From the NCBI GenBank assembly GCA_902805665.1, contig CADCTB010000004.1, positions 1-35,621 of the forward strand: a stretch of DNA of 35,621 nt. The letters are read 5' to 3'. The notes under the pieces are model-generated. The model saw only the letters and a list, made by a program, of their open reading frames with translations, made no database searches and was not told the origin of the DNA. Source of the DNA: an uncultured Acidimicrobiales bacterium (lineage in GTDB: Bacteria > Actinomycetota > Acidimicrobiia > Acidimicrobiales > AC-14). A program made the translations under genes and the position numbers. Positions 13,072 through 20,456 of this stretch are shown here, piece after piece; within the stretch, counting starts at the first letter, position 1, and each line of letters begins with the position of its first letter.

Positions 13072-14161
13072 GACCGAGGGAAGTCTAACGCCGCCGCAGG
13101 ACGGGGAGCCCATCGCTCCTCAACCCTGGTCACGGTCATCACGCCGGTGGGCGATTGCCTTGGTGGTCCTGAGCTTCATCCTCCTCGGCGTAGGCGTCGT
13201 CGCCAGGTACGTCCAGCTCCCGTACGACACCCTCGGCCCCGGCTCGGCCCGGGCGGTGAACTCGGTGATCGAGGTGAAGGGCCATCCCTCCTACCCCCCC
13301 CAAGGCAAGGTCTTCTATACGACGGTCTCCGTCCGCGAGCGGGTGAACCCGTACGAGGCGCTCGCCGGCTGGCTCGACCCGGCGGTGGAGGTCGTTCCGG
13401 AGGTCAAGGTGCGGGGGACGGTGCCCCCTGACCAGTTCCAGCGCATGAACATCGAGGCCATGGCCGACTCCAAGACGACGGCGCAGGTCCTCGCCCTGCG
13501 CGAGCTGGGCTACACCAACCTGGGGGCGGGGGCCGAGGTGGTCGAGGTCGTCCCGGGCCAGCCCGCGGCGCCGGTGCTGAAGCCGAAGGACATCATCGTC
13601 GCCATCGACGGCAAGCCGGTGGCCACGAGCAGCGATGCGGTGGCCGCCATCCGGGCCCGCGCCGCCGGCGACACCCTGGCCATGCGGATCAAGCGCGGCG
13701 ATGCTGCGCCGATCGACGTCGAGGCCGTCCTGGCCGAGGGTGAGGGGCGGCCGCTCCTGGGCGTGCGCCTCTCCACCAAGATCGAGCTGCCGTTCGACAT
13801 CAACATCGACTCCGGCCGCATCGTCGGGCCCTCCGCCGGCCTGGCCTACGGGCTCGAGCTGCTCGACCTGCTGACCCCGGGCGAGCTGACAGGGGGCTCG
13901 TCGGTGGCCGCCACCGGTGAGCTGCTGGCCGACGGCACGATCGGGCCCATCGGCGGCGTGGCGCAGAAAGCGGTGACCGTCCGGCGGGCGGGCATCAAGG
14001 TCTTCCTGGTGCCGAAGGAGAACGAGGCGGAGGCGCGGGCCCACGCAGGGGGCGGCCTGGAAATCCGCGGCGTTGCCAACTTCGACGAGGCCCTGAAGGC
14101 CCTGGCCACCCTCGAGGGCAGCAACGCCTTGGCCCTGGGCAAGCCCGGCGCGGGCTCCTGA
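13064..14161 (+). CDS. YlbL-type PDZ and Lon-protease domain membrane protein
   Basis: A membrane-anchored serine/lysine peptidase of up to 365 residues. A single helix (about 28-47, WAIALVVLSFILLGVGVVA) is followed by an extracellular domain beginning YVQLPYDTLGPGSA, a PDZ domain (about 160-225, with PGQPAAPVLKPKDIIVAIDGKPV) and a Lon-type catalytic domain. The catalytic dyad is Ser257 in GPSAGLAYGL and Lys302 in GGVAQKAVTVRRAG. It probably processes envelope proteins. The start is uncertain: GTG 13064 is the only standard start giving a positive cytoplasmic N-terminus, but it overlaps the divergent gene's start by 8 nt. A terminator hairpin follows the stop. Confidence 0.85.
   Translation: MDTTEGSLTPPQDGEPIAPQPWSRSSRRWAIALVVLSFILLGVGVVARYVQLPYDTLGPGSARAVNSVIEVKGHPSYPPQGKVFYTTVSVRERVNPYEALAGWLDPAVEVVPEVKVRGTVPPDQFQRMNIEAMADSKTTAQVLALRELGYTNLGAGAEVVEVVPGQPAAPVLKPKDIIVAIDGKPVATSSDAVAAIRARAAGDTLAMRIKRGDAAPIDVEAVLAEGEGRPLLGVRLSTKIELPFDINIDSGRIVGPSAGLAYGLELLDLLTPGELTGGSSVAATGELLADGTIGPIGGVAQKAVTVRRAGIKVFLVPKENEAEARAHAGGGLEIRGVANFDEALKALATLEGSNALALGKPGAGS
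13082..13087 (-). promoter_or_regulatory. -10-like box (TAGACT) for the small membrane protein gene
   Basis: On the minus strand TAGACT lies 10 nt before the GTG at 13071. The spacing is longer than at the other leaderless genes, so the call is tentative. Confidence 0.3.
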
Positions 14162-14167
14162 TTGCTG

Positions 14168-14205
14168 CTGGCGGGCACCCGGGCCCTTCGGGCCACGCCC
14201 GCCAG
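14168..14205 (+). terminator. Rho-independent-like hairpin after the PDZ/Lon gene
   Basis: CTGGCGGGC (14168-14176) pairs perfectly with GCCCGCCAG (14197-14205), and a second stem GGCCC-TTC-GGGCC lies inside. It begins 6 nt after the stop codon. No T-run follows, as is common for actinobacterial terminators. Confidence 0.6.
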
Positions 14206-14436
14206 TGCCGGCGGGGGCCCCTGCGCCGCCGGCGACGGGCACGCCTGTGCGCGCCGGCGCGATTCACCCGCCCACTGGTCTGCGCACCCGGTACTGTGAC
14301 GATATCGCCACGCTGGGTGAGTAGGCGGGCGGTATCATTGAACTACAACGTCCGTCCCCGGGCACCGAGGTCGCCGATGACCGCATCTCCGCTCGTGGCC
14401 CATCCGGGCTGCCCCGCGCCACCCGGGCGCTGACCG

Positions 14437-17076
14437 ATGTCGCAGGAGGCCGCCCAGCTGCGGTTCGCGGTGGAGTTCGCCACCTTCCTGGTGGCCGTGG
14501 CCGGGGCCACCATCGTGATGCTGCGTCCCCAACTGGTGGGGGCCAACAGGCGTTCACGTGTCGTGCTGGCCCTGGGCTTCGCCCTGGTCGCCGCCGCCGC
14601 CTTCCTGCACGGCTCACTGCTCACGGGCACGAGAGAGCTGGCGGTCATCGGTCTCCGAGGCGCCGGCATCGTCCTCCTGGCCGTGGGCACGCTCGGGTGG
14701 GAGGAGGACCGGTCGACCAGGCGGGCCCTGTGGACCGCCCTGGTGCTGATGGCCGCGGCCGAGGGCGCTTCCGCCACCGACGCCGGCACGCTCGCCGACT
14801 GGGCGCGGGGCGCGGGAGCCCTGGCCCTGGGCACCGTCCTCATCAGCTCGGCCCGCCGCTCGGTGCCCGCCCGCATCGCGGTGAGCGCCGTCGCCACCCT
14901 CCTCGTCGTCGTCCTCGCCGTGTCGCTGGCTCTGTCCATCGTGATCTCCGGCAACATCGAGAGTGAGGCACTCCGGCGGGTGGACTCCCGGGCGCTGGCC
15001 GAGGCCGAGGAGGTCCAGAACAGCTCGGGTGAGGACGCCAGGAACAGCGCCAAGCTCGTCGCCCTCACCATCCAGGGCCGCCCCGCCGACTTCCTCGTCG
15101 GACTGTCGAACCGCCCGGTGGCCGATGCCAGCGTGCTGGGGAACCTGAACGACTTCGTGCGGGAGGGCCTGCTGTCGGCTGACGGACCGCTGCTCTACGC
15201 CACCGAGAAGCGGAGGGTCATCGCCGCCGCCGGAGGTCTCGACGCCGTCGGTGCGGACGCCCTCGTGGGGTCCCGCGCCGTGACCGAGCTGCTGCAGCAG
15301 CAGCGGGTGCGGGAGGCCGGCTCCATCGAGGTGGTGGGAGGCCGGGTCCTGGCCGTCGGCGTCCACACCGTGGTCGCCGAGACGGCAGAGGGACCCCGCG
15401 TCGTCGGTCTTGTCATCGCATCTGCGGACCTGACCCGTGAGTACCTCAGCCAGAGGGTCCGGAACGACCCGAGGGTGACTCTGGCCCTCGTCGACCGGGA
15501 GCGCGTCCTCGTCAGCTACGGGCAGCCGCTGGCGAGCGGGCCGGTGCTGGGGGTCGCCCGCCGGGCCCTGACCACGGGCGGCGCCCGCACCGTCGCCGGA
15601 GGCACCTTCCTGGCCTCGCACGCGGTCCAGGCCCCCGACGGCGCGCGGGTACTCGCCGTGGTCGCCACCCTGCCGACCACCGCGGTGGACGACGCCCGCA
15701 ACTCGCTGTTCCAGAGCCTCTTCCTGGTCGGCCTCCTCACCGCCCTGGTGGCGTTCTTCGTCGCGGTGATCGTGGGGGAGCGGATCGGGCAGGGGCTCCG
15801 CCGTCTCACCGTCGCCGCCGAGGCCATCCAGGCCGGTGACCTGAGCGTCCGGACCAACGTCGCCAGCCCCGACGAGGTCGGCGTGCTCAGCGCCACTTTC
15901 GACTCGATGGCCCAGTCCATCGAGACTCTGGCCGCCGAGCTGCGCCAGACGGCGGAGGAGGAAGCCAAGACCCGCACCCGGCTGGAGACCGTCGTCGCCG
16001 GGATGGGCGAGGCTCTCGTGGCGGTGGACGCGGACGGCCGGATCACCACCTTCAACGCCGCGGCCGAGGAGCTGTTCGGCGTCCGGGCCCGCGAGGCGGT
16101 CGGGCAGCTGGCCTCGTCGGTGACCAACATCGCCAGCGAGGACGGCACGGATCTCGCCCCCCGTCTGGCCCAGCCCTCGTCGAGCCCGTGGAGCTCGCCC
16201 GCGGTGGTCATCCGGGACCAGGAGACGCGCATCCCCGTGGCGCTCTCGGCCGGGAGCCTCGGCCGGCCCGGCGGAGCTCCGGTCGGAGGCGTCTATGTGC
16301 TGCGGGACATGCGGCGCGAGCGTGAGGCGGAGCGGGCCAAGAGCGAGCTGCTGTCCAACATCAGCCACGAGCTCCGGACGCCCCTGGTGCCGATCAAGGG
16401 CTACGCCGAGCTGCTGTTGCGCCGGAAGGTCCCCGAGGCCAAATCGCGGCAGTCTCTTGCCGAGATCGTCGAGGCGGCCGATCGTCTGGAGCTGGTCGTC
16501 CAACGGCTGCTCGACGTCGCCGCCCAGGAGGCCACCCCTCTGAGCATCCGGAGAGAGCCGGTTGAGGTCCGTCCGCTCCTGGAGTCGGTCGTCACCCGGT
16601 GGAAGAGCCGGGTCGACGACAAGCACCCCATCACCCGCCGGACGTCACGCAACCTGCCGGAGCTCACGGGCGACCGTCGACTGCTCGAGCGCAGCATCGA
16701 CGAGCTGGTCGACAACGCGGTGAAGTTCTCGCCCGCAGGAGGCGCCGTCTCGGTGACGGCCACCGTGTCGTCCAACGGCGCCGGCGATGGGGAGGCGGCG
16801 CCCGCGGTGCGCATCTCGGTGCGCGACCACGGGATCGGCATCCCCGACGACCGCCTCGACCGCATCTTCGAAGACTTCTCGCAGGGCGACAGCTCGCCCA
16901 CGCGTCAGTTCGGGGGGCTCGGCCTGGGCCTGGCCCTCGTGCGACGCGTCGTCCACGCCCACCAGGGGGAGCTGGTCTGCGAGACCGCCCCCGGTGAGGG
17001 CTCCACCTTCACGATGATCCTGCCGATAAGCCCCACCGTCAGGCCGGTTCCGCCGCAGAAAGCTGGTACCCGATGA
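14437..17076 (+). CDS. Large orphan sensor histidine kinase (periplasmic sensor, HAMP, PAS, HisKA, HATPase)
   Basis: An 879-residue kinase. The N-terminal half has about five hydrophobic helices up to residue 135, another at about 145-170, an extracytoplasmic sensor domain to about 425, and a further helix (LFLVGLLTALVAFFVAVIVG). HAMP (about 448-500), PAS (about 520-620), HisKA and HATPase domains follow. The H-box is canonical, SNISHELRTP, with phosphoacceptor His644; NAVKFSP, DHGIGIPDD and GGLGLGLALV mark ATP binding. No response regulator gene is adjacent. Its stop overlaps the start of the FecR-domain lipoprotein gene (ATGA), so the two are co-translated and may form one sensing unit. The 275-bp gap upstream shows no clear -10 at leaderless spacing; a TATCAT at 14333 is possible. 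Confidence 0.87.
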   Translation: MSQEAAQLRFAVEFATFLVAVAGATIVMLRPQLVGANRRSRVVLALGFALVAAAAFLHGSLLTGTRELAVIGLRGAGIVLLAVGTLGWEEDRSTRRALWTALVLMAAAEGASATDAGTLADWARGAGALALGTVLISSARRSVPARIAVSAVATLLVVVLAVSLALSIVISGNIESEALRRVDSRALAEAEEVQNSSGEDARNSAKLVALTIQGRPADFLVGLSNRPVADASVLGNLNDFVREGLLSADGPLLYATEKRRVIAAAGGLDAVGADALVGSRAVTELLQQQRVREAGSIEVVGGRVLAVGVHTVVAETAEGPRVVGLVIASADLTREYLSQRVRNDPRVTLALVDRERVLVSYGQPLASGPVLGVARRALTTGGARTVAGGTFLASHAVQAPDGARVLAVVATLPTTAVDDARNSLFQSLFLVGLLTALVAFFVAVIVGERIGQGLRRLTVAAEAIQAGDLSVRTNVASPDEVGVLSATFDSMAQSIETLAAELRQTAEEEAKTRTRLETVVAGMGEALVAVDADGRITTFNAAAEELFGVRAREAVGQLASSVTNIASEDGTDLAPRLAQPSSSPWSSPAVVIRDQETRIPVALSAGSLGRPGGAPVGGVYVLRDMRREREAERAKSELLSNISHELRTPLVPIKGYAELLLRRKVPEAKSRQSLAEIVEAADRLELVVQRLLDVAAQEATPLSIRREPVEVRPLLESVVTRWKSRVDDKHPITRRTSRNLPELTGDRRLLERSIDELVDNAVKFSPAGGAVSVTATVSSNGAGDGEAAPAVRISVRDHGIGIPDDRLDRIFEDFSQGDSSPTRQFGGLGLGLALVRRVVHAHQGELVCETAPGEGSTFTMILPISPTVRPVPPQKAGTR

Positions 17077-18290
17077 GCAGGTCCGGATGGGGGACGGCCG
17101 TGGTGGCGATTTCGTCGGTCGCACTGAGCCTCGCGGCGTGCACCGGGTCGTCGTCGACCCCGGCGGCGGGCCGGCTCGTCGTCGAAGGCCAGGCCGAGAT
17201 CACCCGGCCCGGCGAGGACCGGCGAGAGGTCGGCGGCTCCCGTGACCTCGAGGTCGGTGACCGTGTCCGTGTCCGCCAGGGGACCGCGGTCATCCGGCTC
17301 CCGGGCAACCGCCGGCTGGACATGCGGGCCGGTTCCGACGTCGAGCTGCAGGCCGGTGCGGATCAGAACCAGGTCCGACCCTTCCTGCTCGGCGGGGACC
17401 TGCTGGTGATCTCGGGCGACGGGCCCCTGACGGTCGGGATCAGCGGCGCCGAGGTGGCCGTCCGGGGCGACGCCCGGGTCTCCCGTGGCGTCTCCCTCCT
17501 GGTGGCCTCCTACCGGGGGACCACGCAGCTGAGCTCCGCAGGGTCCACGCTGACGGTGCCCACCCTTCGCCAAGCGGCCTTGCCGGCCACCGAGCAGTTC
17601 CCCACCCAGGTGTCGCCCCTGGAGTACATGGCGTCCGACGACTGGGACCAGCGCTACCTCTCCGACGCCATCGAGCTGAGCAACCAGTTGGCGGCCCGGA
17701 GCGATGGCTTCACCGCCCAGCTGGGCCCCACCGACGGGCGGTCGTTCAACTACTTCCGGGACCTGGTTCCGGGGCTGGCCGCCGAGCCGGCCTTCGTCGC
17801 CTCGATGGTCAATCCGTCCCGGCCGCCCGGAGAGACGCTGGTGGGGGCGGCCATCGTCCTCGAAGGCAGGCAGGGGACCTTCGCCGAGCGGTGGGGATCG
17901 GTATTCGCCTTTCGCGACCAGGGTGCCCCCTGGGGGCTGGTGGCCCTCGACCAAGGGGTGAGCCGGGTTGCGGTTCTCGGCGTCATCGACGGTGCCATCA
18001 GCCGCGGCCCTACGAGCTTCGCCGCCGGCCCTCCGACCCGAACGCCGAGCTCGCTGGCCCCGCCCAGCGTCGGCGGCGGCCCGGCCACCACCGCCGCGCC
18101 CCGCACCACGGCCACGACGGTCCGGCCCCGGGCCGGCGCCACGACCACGACCACGACGCCCCCCCCGAGGGCCACGACCACCACGACCGTGGCCGGTCCG
18201 TTGAACACCGGGGCGCCGCTGGTCGACGAACCGGTCAACTCCGTCGTCAACACCCTCACCGGCCTCTTGAACAGCCTGGGCGGTCGCTGA
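17073..18290 (+). CDS. FecR-domain lipoprotein coupled to the sensor kinase
   Basis: A 405-residue exported protein. The signal peptide ends in a lipobox, SLAAC, at about residue 23. A FecR-like beta domain follows (about 33-150), seen in RLVVEGQAEITRPG, LEVGDRVRVRQGTAVIRLPGNRRLDM and RAGSDVELQ. The middle part (about 180-310) is unrecognised. A low-complexity Pro/Thr stretch (about 325-375) is followed by a short hydrophobic tail, NSVVNTLTGLLNSLGGR. FecR domains elsewhere relay surface signals or bind wall polymers. The ATGA overlap with the kinase gene suggests it is the kinase's external partner; this is inference. Confidence 0.78.
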   Translation: MSRSGWGTAVVAISSVALSLAACTGSSSTPAAGRLVVEGQAEITRPGEDRREVGGSRDLEVGDRVRVRQGTAVIRLPGNRRLDMRAGSDVELQAGADQNQVRPFLLGGDLLVISGDGPLTVGISGAEVAVRGDARVSRGVSLLVASYRGTTQLSSAGSTLTVPTLRQAALPATEQFPTQVSPLEYMASDDWDQRYLSDAIELSNQLAARSDGFTAQLGPTDGRSFNYFRDLVPGLAAEPAFVASMVNPSRPPGETLVGAAIVLEGRQGTFAERWGSVFAFRDQGAPWGLVALDQGVSRVAVLGVIDGAISRGPTSFAAGPPTRTPSSLAPPSVGGGPATTAAPRTTATTVRPRAGATTTTTTPPPRATTTTTVAGPLNTGAPLVDEPVNSVVNTLTGLLNSLGGR

Positions 18291-18328
18291 GAGGTCTGAC
18301 CGTCCGCGTCCTGGCCAGCCCCGGGACG

Positions 18329-18334
18329 TACGCT
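18329..18334 (+). promoter_or_regulatory. -10 box (TACGCT) deciding the DivIVA-domain gene start at 18343
   Basis: TACGCT ends 8 nt before the ATG at 18343. The in-frame TTG at 18334 overlaps the box and is unlikely to be the start. Confidence 0.45.
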
Positions 18335-18342
18335 TGACCCTC

Positions 18343-20367
18343 ATGGGAGACGACAACATCGTCATCTCCAGCGGCCAGGTCGTCACGCCTGAGAACGTGG
18401 CGAGCCGGAGCTTCACCTCCGCTTTCCGCGGCTACCACCCAGCCGAGGTCAATCAGTTCCTGAAGCGGGTCAGTGAAGAGATGGCCGCCAGGGAGAGTCG
18501 TGAGGCGGAGCTTCGCCACGCCCTCGAGGAGGCGCGGCACCGAGCGGCCCATCCCCAGCTCGACGAGGCCACGCTCACCAACCTCCTGGGCGAGCACGCG
18601 GCCCGGCTCCTCGCCAGCGCCCGTGACACGGCCGGGTCCATCGTCGCTGAAGCTCAGCAGCAGGCCGCCGCTGTGCTCCGCGACGCAGAGCAGCGCATGG
18701 CCCGCATGCGGGACGACGCCGAGGGCCTGATGGCCCGCCGGGTGGCCGAGGCCGACGCGACCGCCGCCTCCATCCTGGAGGCGGCTCGGGCCGAAGCCCA
18801 GGCGCAGATCGAGAGCGCCACCCAGCAGGGCAAGGACATGGTGGTCGAGGCGCGAGCCGTCCGCGAGCGCATGCTGGGCGACCTGGCCCGCCGGCGCCGG
18901 GCCGCGCAGCTGCAGGTCGAGCAGCTCCGTGCCGCCCGTGACCGCCTGCTCGCGGCCCACGACGTCGTGCGGCGGACGGTCGAAGAAGCCACCGCCGAGC
19001 TGGAGGCGTCCGAGCCGGAGGCCCGCATGGCGGCCGAGGCCGTGGCCGACCGGGCCGAGGAGCCCAGCGGTCGTCGGGACGAGCCCTTCGAGGTCCGCAC
19101 GTCTGCGCCCCGGCCCCGCGCCGTCCATGCCCCAGCGGAGCCCGAGCGGGCCATGGCCATGGTGGCCACCGCCGCCGCGCCCGCCGTGCGCGAAAGGCGG
19201 GAGACGGCCGTGCCGGCCGGCGCCCTGTTCCGCCGGATCGAGGAGAAGCCGCCGCTCGCCCCCGAACGGCCTCCGCTACGTCCCCAGACCGTCGCCGGCG
19301 CCGTGGCCGGGCGCACGCAGGTGACCCTGCCGCCTCCTGAGCGCCCGTCGCCCGATCTCCCGCCCGCCCGACCTGCCCCGGAAGCAGTGGCGGCTCCGGC
19401 AGCCGTCCCGCCGCCCTCTCCTCCGCCTCCCATCGCCGTGCCAGCCGCCCCGCCGGCCCAACCGTCCGAGCCACCCGTTGCCTCCGCCAACGCGTCGAGC
19501 CCTGCATCCAGCTCCGAACTGGCCACCAGCGAGGTGCCGGCCATCACCGGCGACGCCCCGCCCGGCGACGTCGAGCTGCTGTTCGCCCGCCTGCGGGCCG
19601 GCAGCGATCTGCCCGACATCGATGAGCCACTCACCGGCCTGTTCGACCCCGAGCCGGAGCCCCCGGCCCCCGAACCTCCGGTGGTCGACGCCGTCGCCGG
19701 CGAGAGCGCCCTGGAAGGGCGCGACGACCTGCTCGACAACCTCGAGGCGGGCCTCACGCGGGCGCTCAAGCGGGTGCTGGGCGACGAGCAGAACGAGGTC
19801 CTCGACAGCCTGCGCCGGCTCGGGCCGTCGGCGGGGCTCGGCGTCCTCCCCGACACCGACGTTCAGACGGCCGCCTATCGCGACGCGGCCCTGCCCTGGC
19901 TGCAGCAGTCGGCCCGGGCCGGGGTCGGGTTCGTGTCCGACCAGAGGTCCGGACCGGATGCGGAAGCCGGCCAGCCCTCCGTCGATGCCCAGGCCGAGGT
20001 GCTGGCCCGCGACCTCGTCGAGCCCCTCAGGGAGCGCTTGTCCCGGGCGGTCGCCGGCGGGCCGGACGCCGACGACCCGTCGGTGGTCGCCGAGAGCCTG
20101 CGGGCCACCTACCGCCAGTGGAAGGTGCAGCAGGTCGAGGAGCGCGCCCGCCACCACGTCATGGCCGCATTCAGCCTCGGCGCCTTCGCCGCCAGCCCCG
20201 ACGTCGCCGTCTTCCGGTGGTTGGTCGACGACGACGGCCACTGCCCCGACTGCGACGACAACGCGCTGGCCGGGCCGACCCCCAAGGGGCAGCCGTTCCC
20301 CACCGGGCAGCTGCACCCCCCGGCCCACCCAGGCTGCCGGTGCCTGCTGGTCCCCGTCACCTCCTGA
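18343..20367 (+). CDS. DivIVA-domain coiled-coil protein with MuF/SPP1-gp7-like C-terminal Cys/His motif
   Basis: A 674-residue protein. Residues 10-60 match the DivIVA N-terminal domain (VTPENVASRSFTSAFRGYHPAEVNQFL), which binds curved or polar membrane. A long Ala/Glu/Arg coiled coil (about 50-240) follows, then a Pro-rich disordered region (about 250-430). The C-terminal 90 residues read YRQWKVQQVEERARHHVMAAF, then WLVDDDGHCPDCDDNA with C634 and C637, and end with PPAHPGCRC (H662, C665, C667). This ending is the signature of phage Mu F / SPP1 gp7 head-morphogenesis proteins, probably a metal-binding knuckle. No phage genes are nearby. The fusion suggests a scaffold at poles or septa with a metal-stabilised tail. 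Confidence 0.8.
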   Translation: MGDDNIVISSGQVVTPENVASRSFTSAFRGYHPAEVNQFLKRVSEEMAARESREAELRHALEEARHRAAHPQLDEATLTNLLGEHAARLLASARDTAGSIVAEAQQQAAAVLRDAEQRMARMRDDAEGLMARRVAEADATAASILEAARAEAQAQIESATQQGKDMVVEARAVRERMLGDLARRRRAAQLQVEQLRAARDRLLAAHDVVRRTVEEATAELEASEPEARMAAEAVADRAEEPSGRRDEPFEVRTSAPRPRAVHAPAEPERAMAMVATAAAPAVRERRETAVPAGALFRRIEEKPPLAPERPPLRPQTVAGAVAGRTQVTLPPPERPSPDLPPARPAPEAVAAPAAVPPPSPPPPIAVPAAPPAQPSEPPVASANASSPASSSELATSEVPAITGDAPPGDVELLFARLRAGSDLPDIDEPLTGLFDPEPEPPAPEPPVVDAVAGESALEGRDDLLDNLEAGLTRALKRVLGDEQNEVLDSLRRLGPSAGLGVLPDTDVQTAAYRDAALPWLQQSARAGVGFVSDQRSGPDAEAGQPSVDAQAEVLARDLVEPLRERLSRAVAGGPDADDPSVVAESLRATYRQWKVQQVEERARHHVMAAFSLGAFAASPDVAVFRWLVDDDGHCPDCDDNALAGPTPKGQPFPTGQLHPPAHPGCRCLLVPVTS

Positions 20368-20414
20368 GCCGGCGACGGGCTCGCGCCCGAGCCACCTAGA
20401 GTTCGCCGCCGACC

Positions 20415-20420
20415 TAGGCT
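20415..20420 (+). promoter_or_regulatory. -10 box (TAGGCT) for the UPF0182 gene
   Basis: TAGGCT lies 36 nt before the GTG at 20457, which gives a leader of about 30 nt carrying the GGAAGG ribosome site. A second box, TAGAGT, lies at 20397-20402. Confidence 0.4.
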
Positions 20421-20456
20421 GATCTGCACAACCCAGCAGTCCCCGGAAGGAAGAAA

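Noticed and set aside
14614-16626. Long open frame of 670 codons on the minus strand opposite the large kinase
   Set aside because: It is antisense to a gene with all kinase boxes, and its composition (Gly, Asp, His, Gln, Arg) is that of a reversed high-GC gene.
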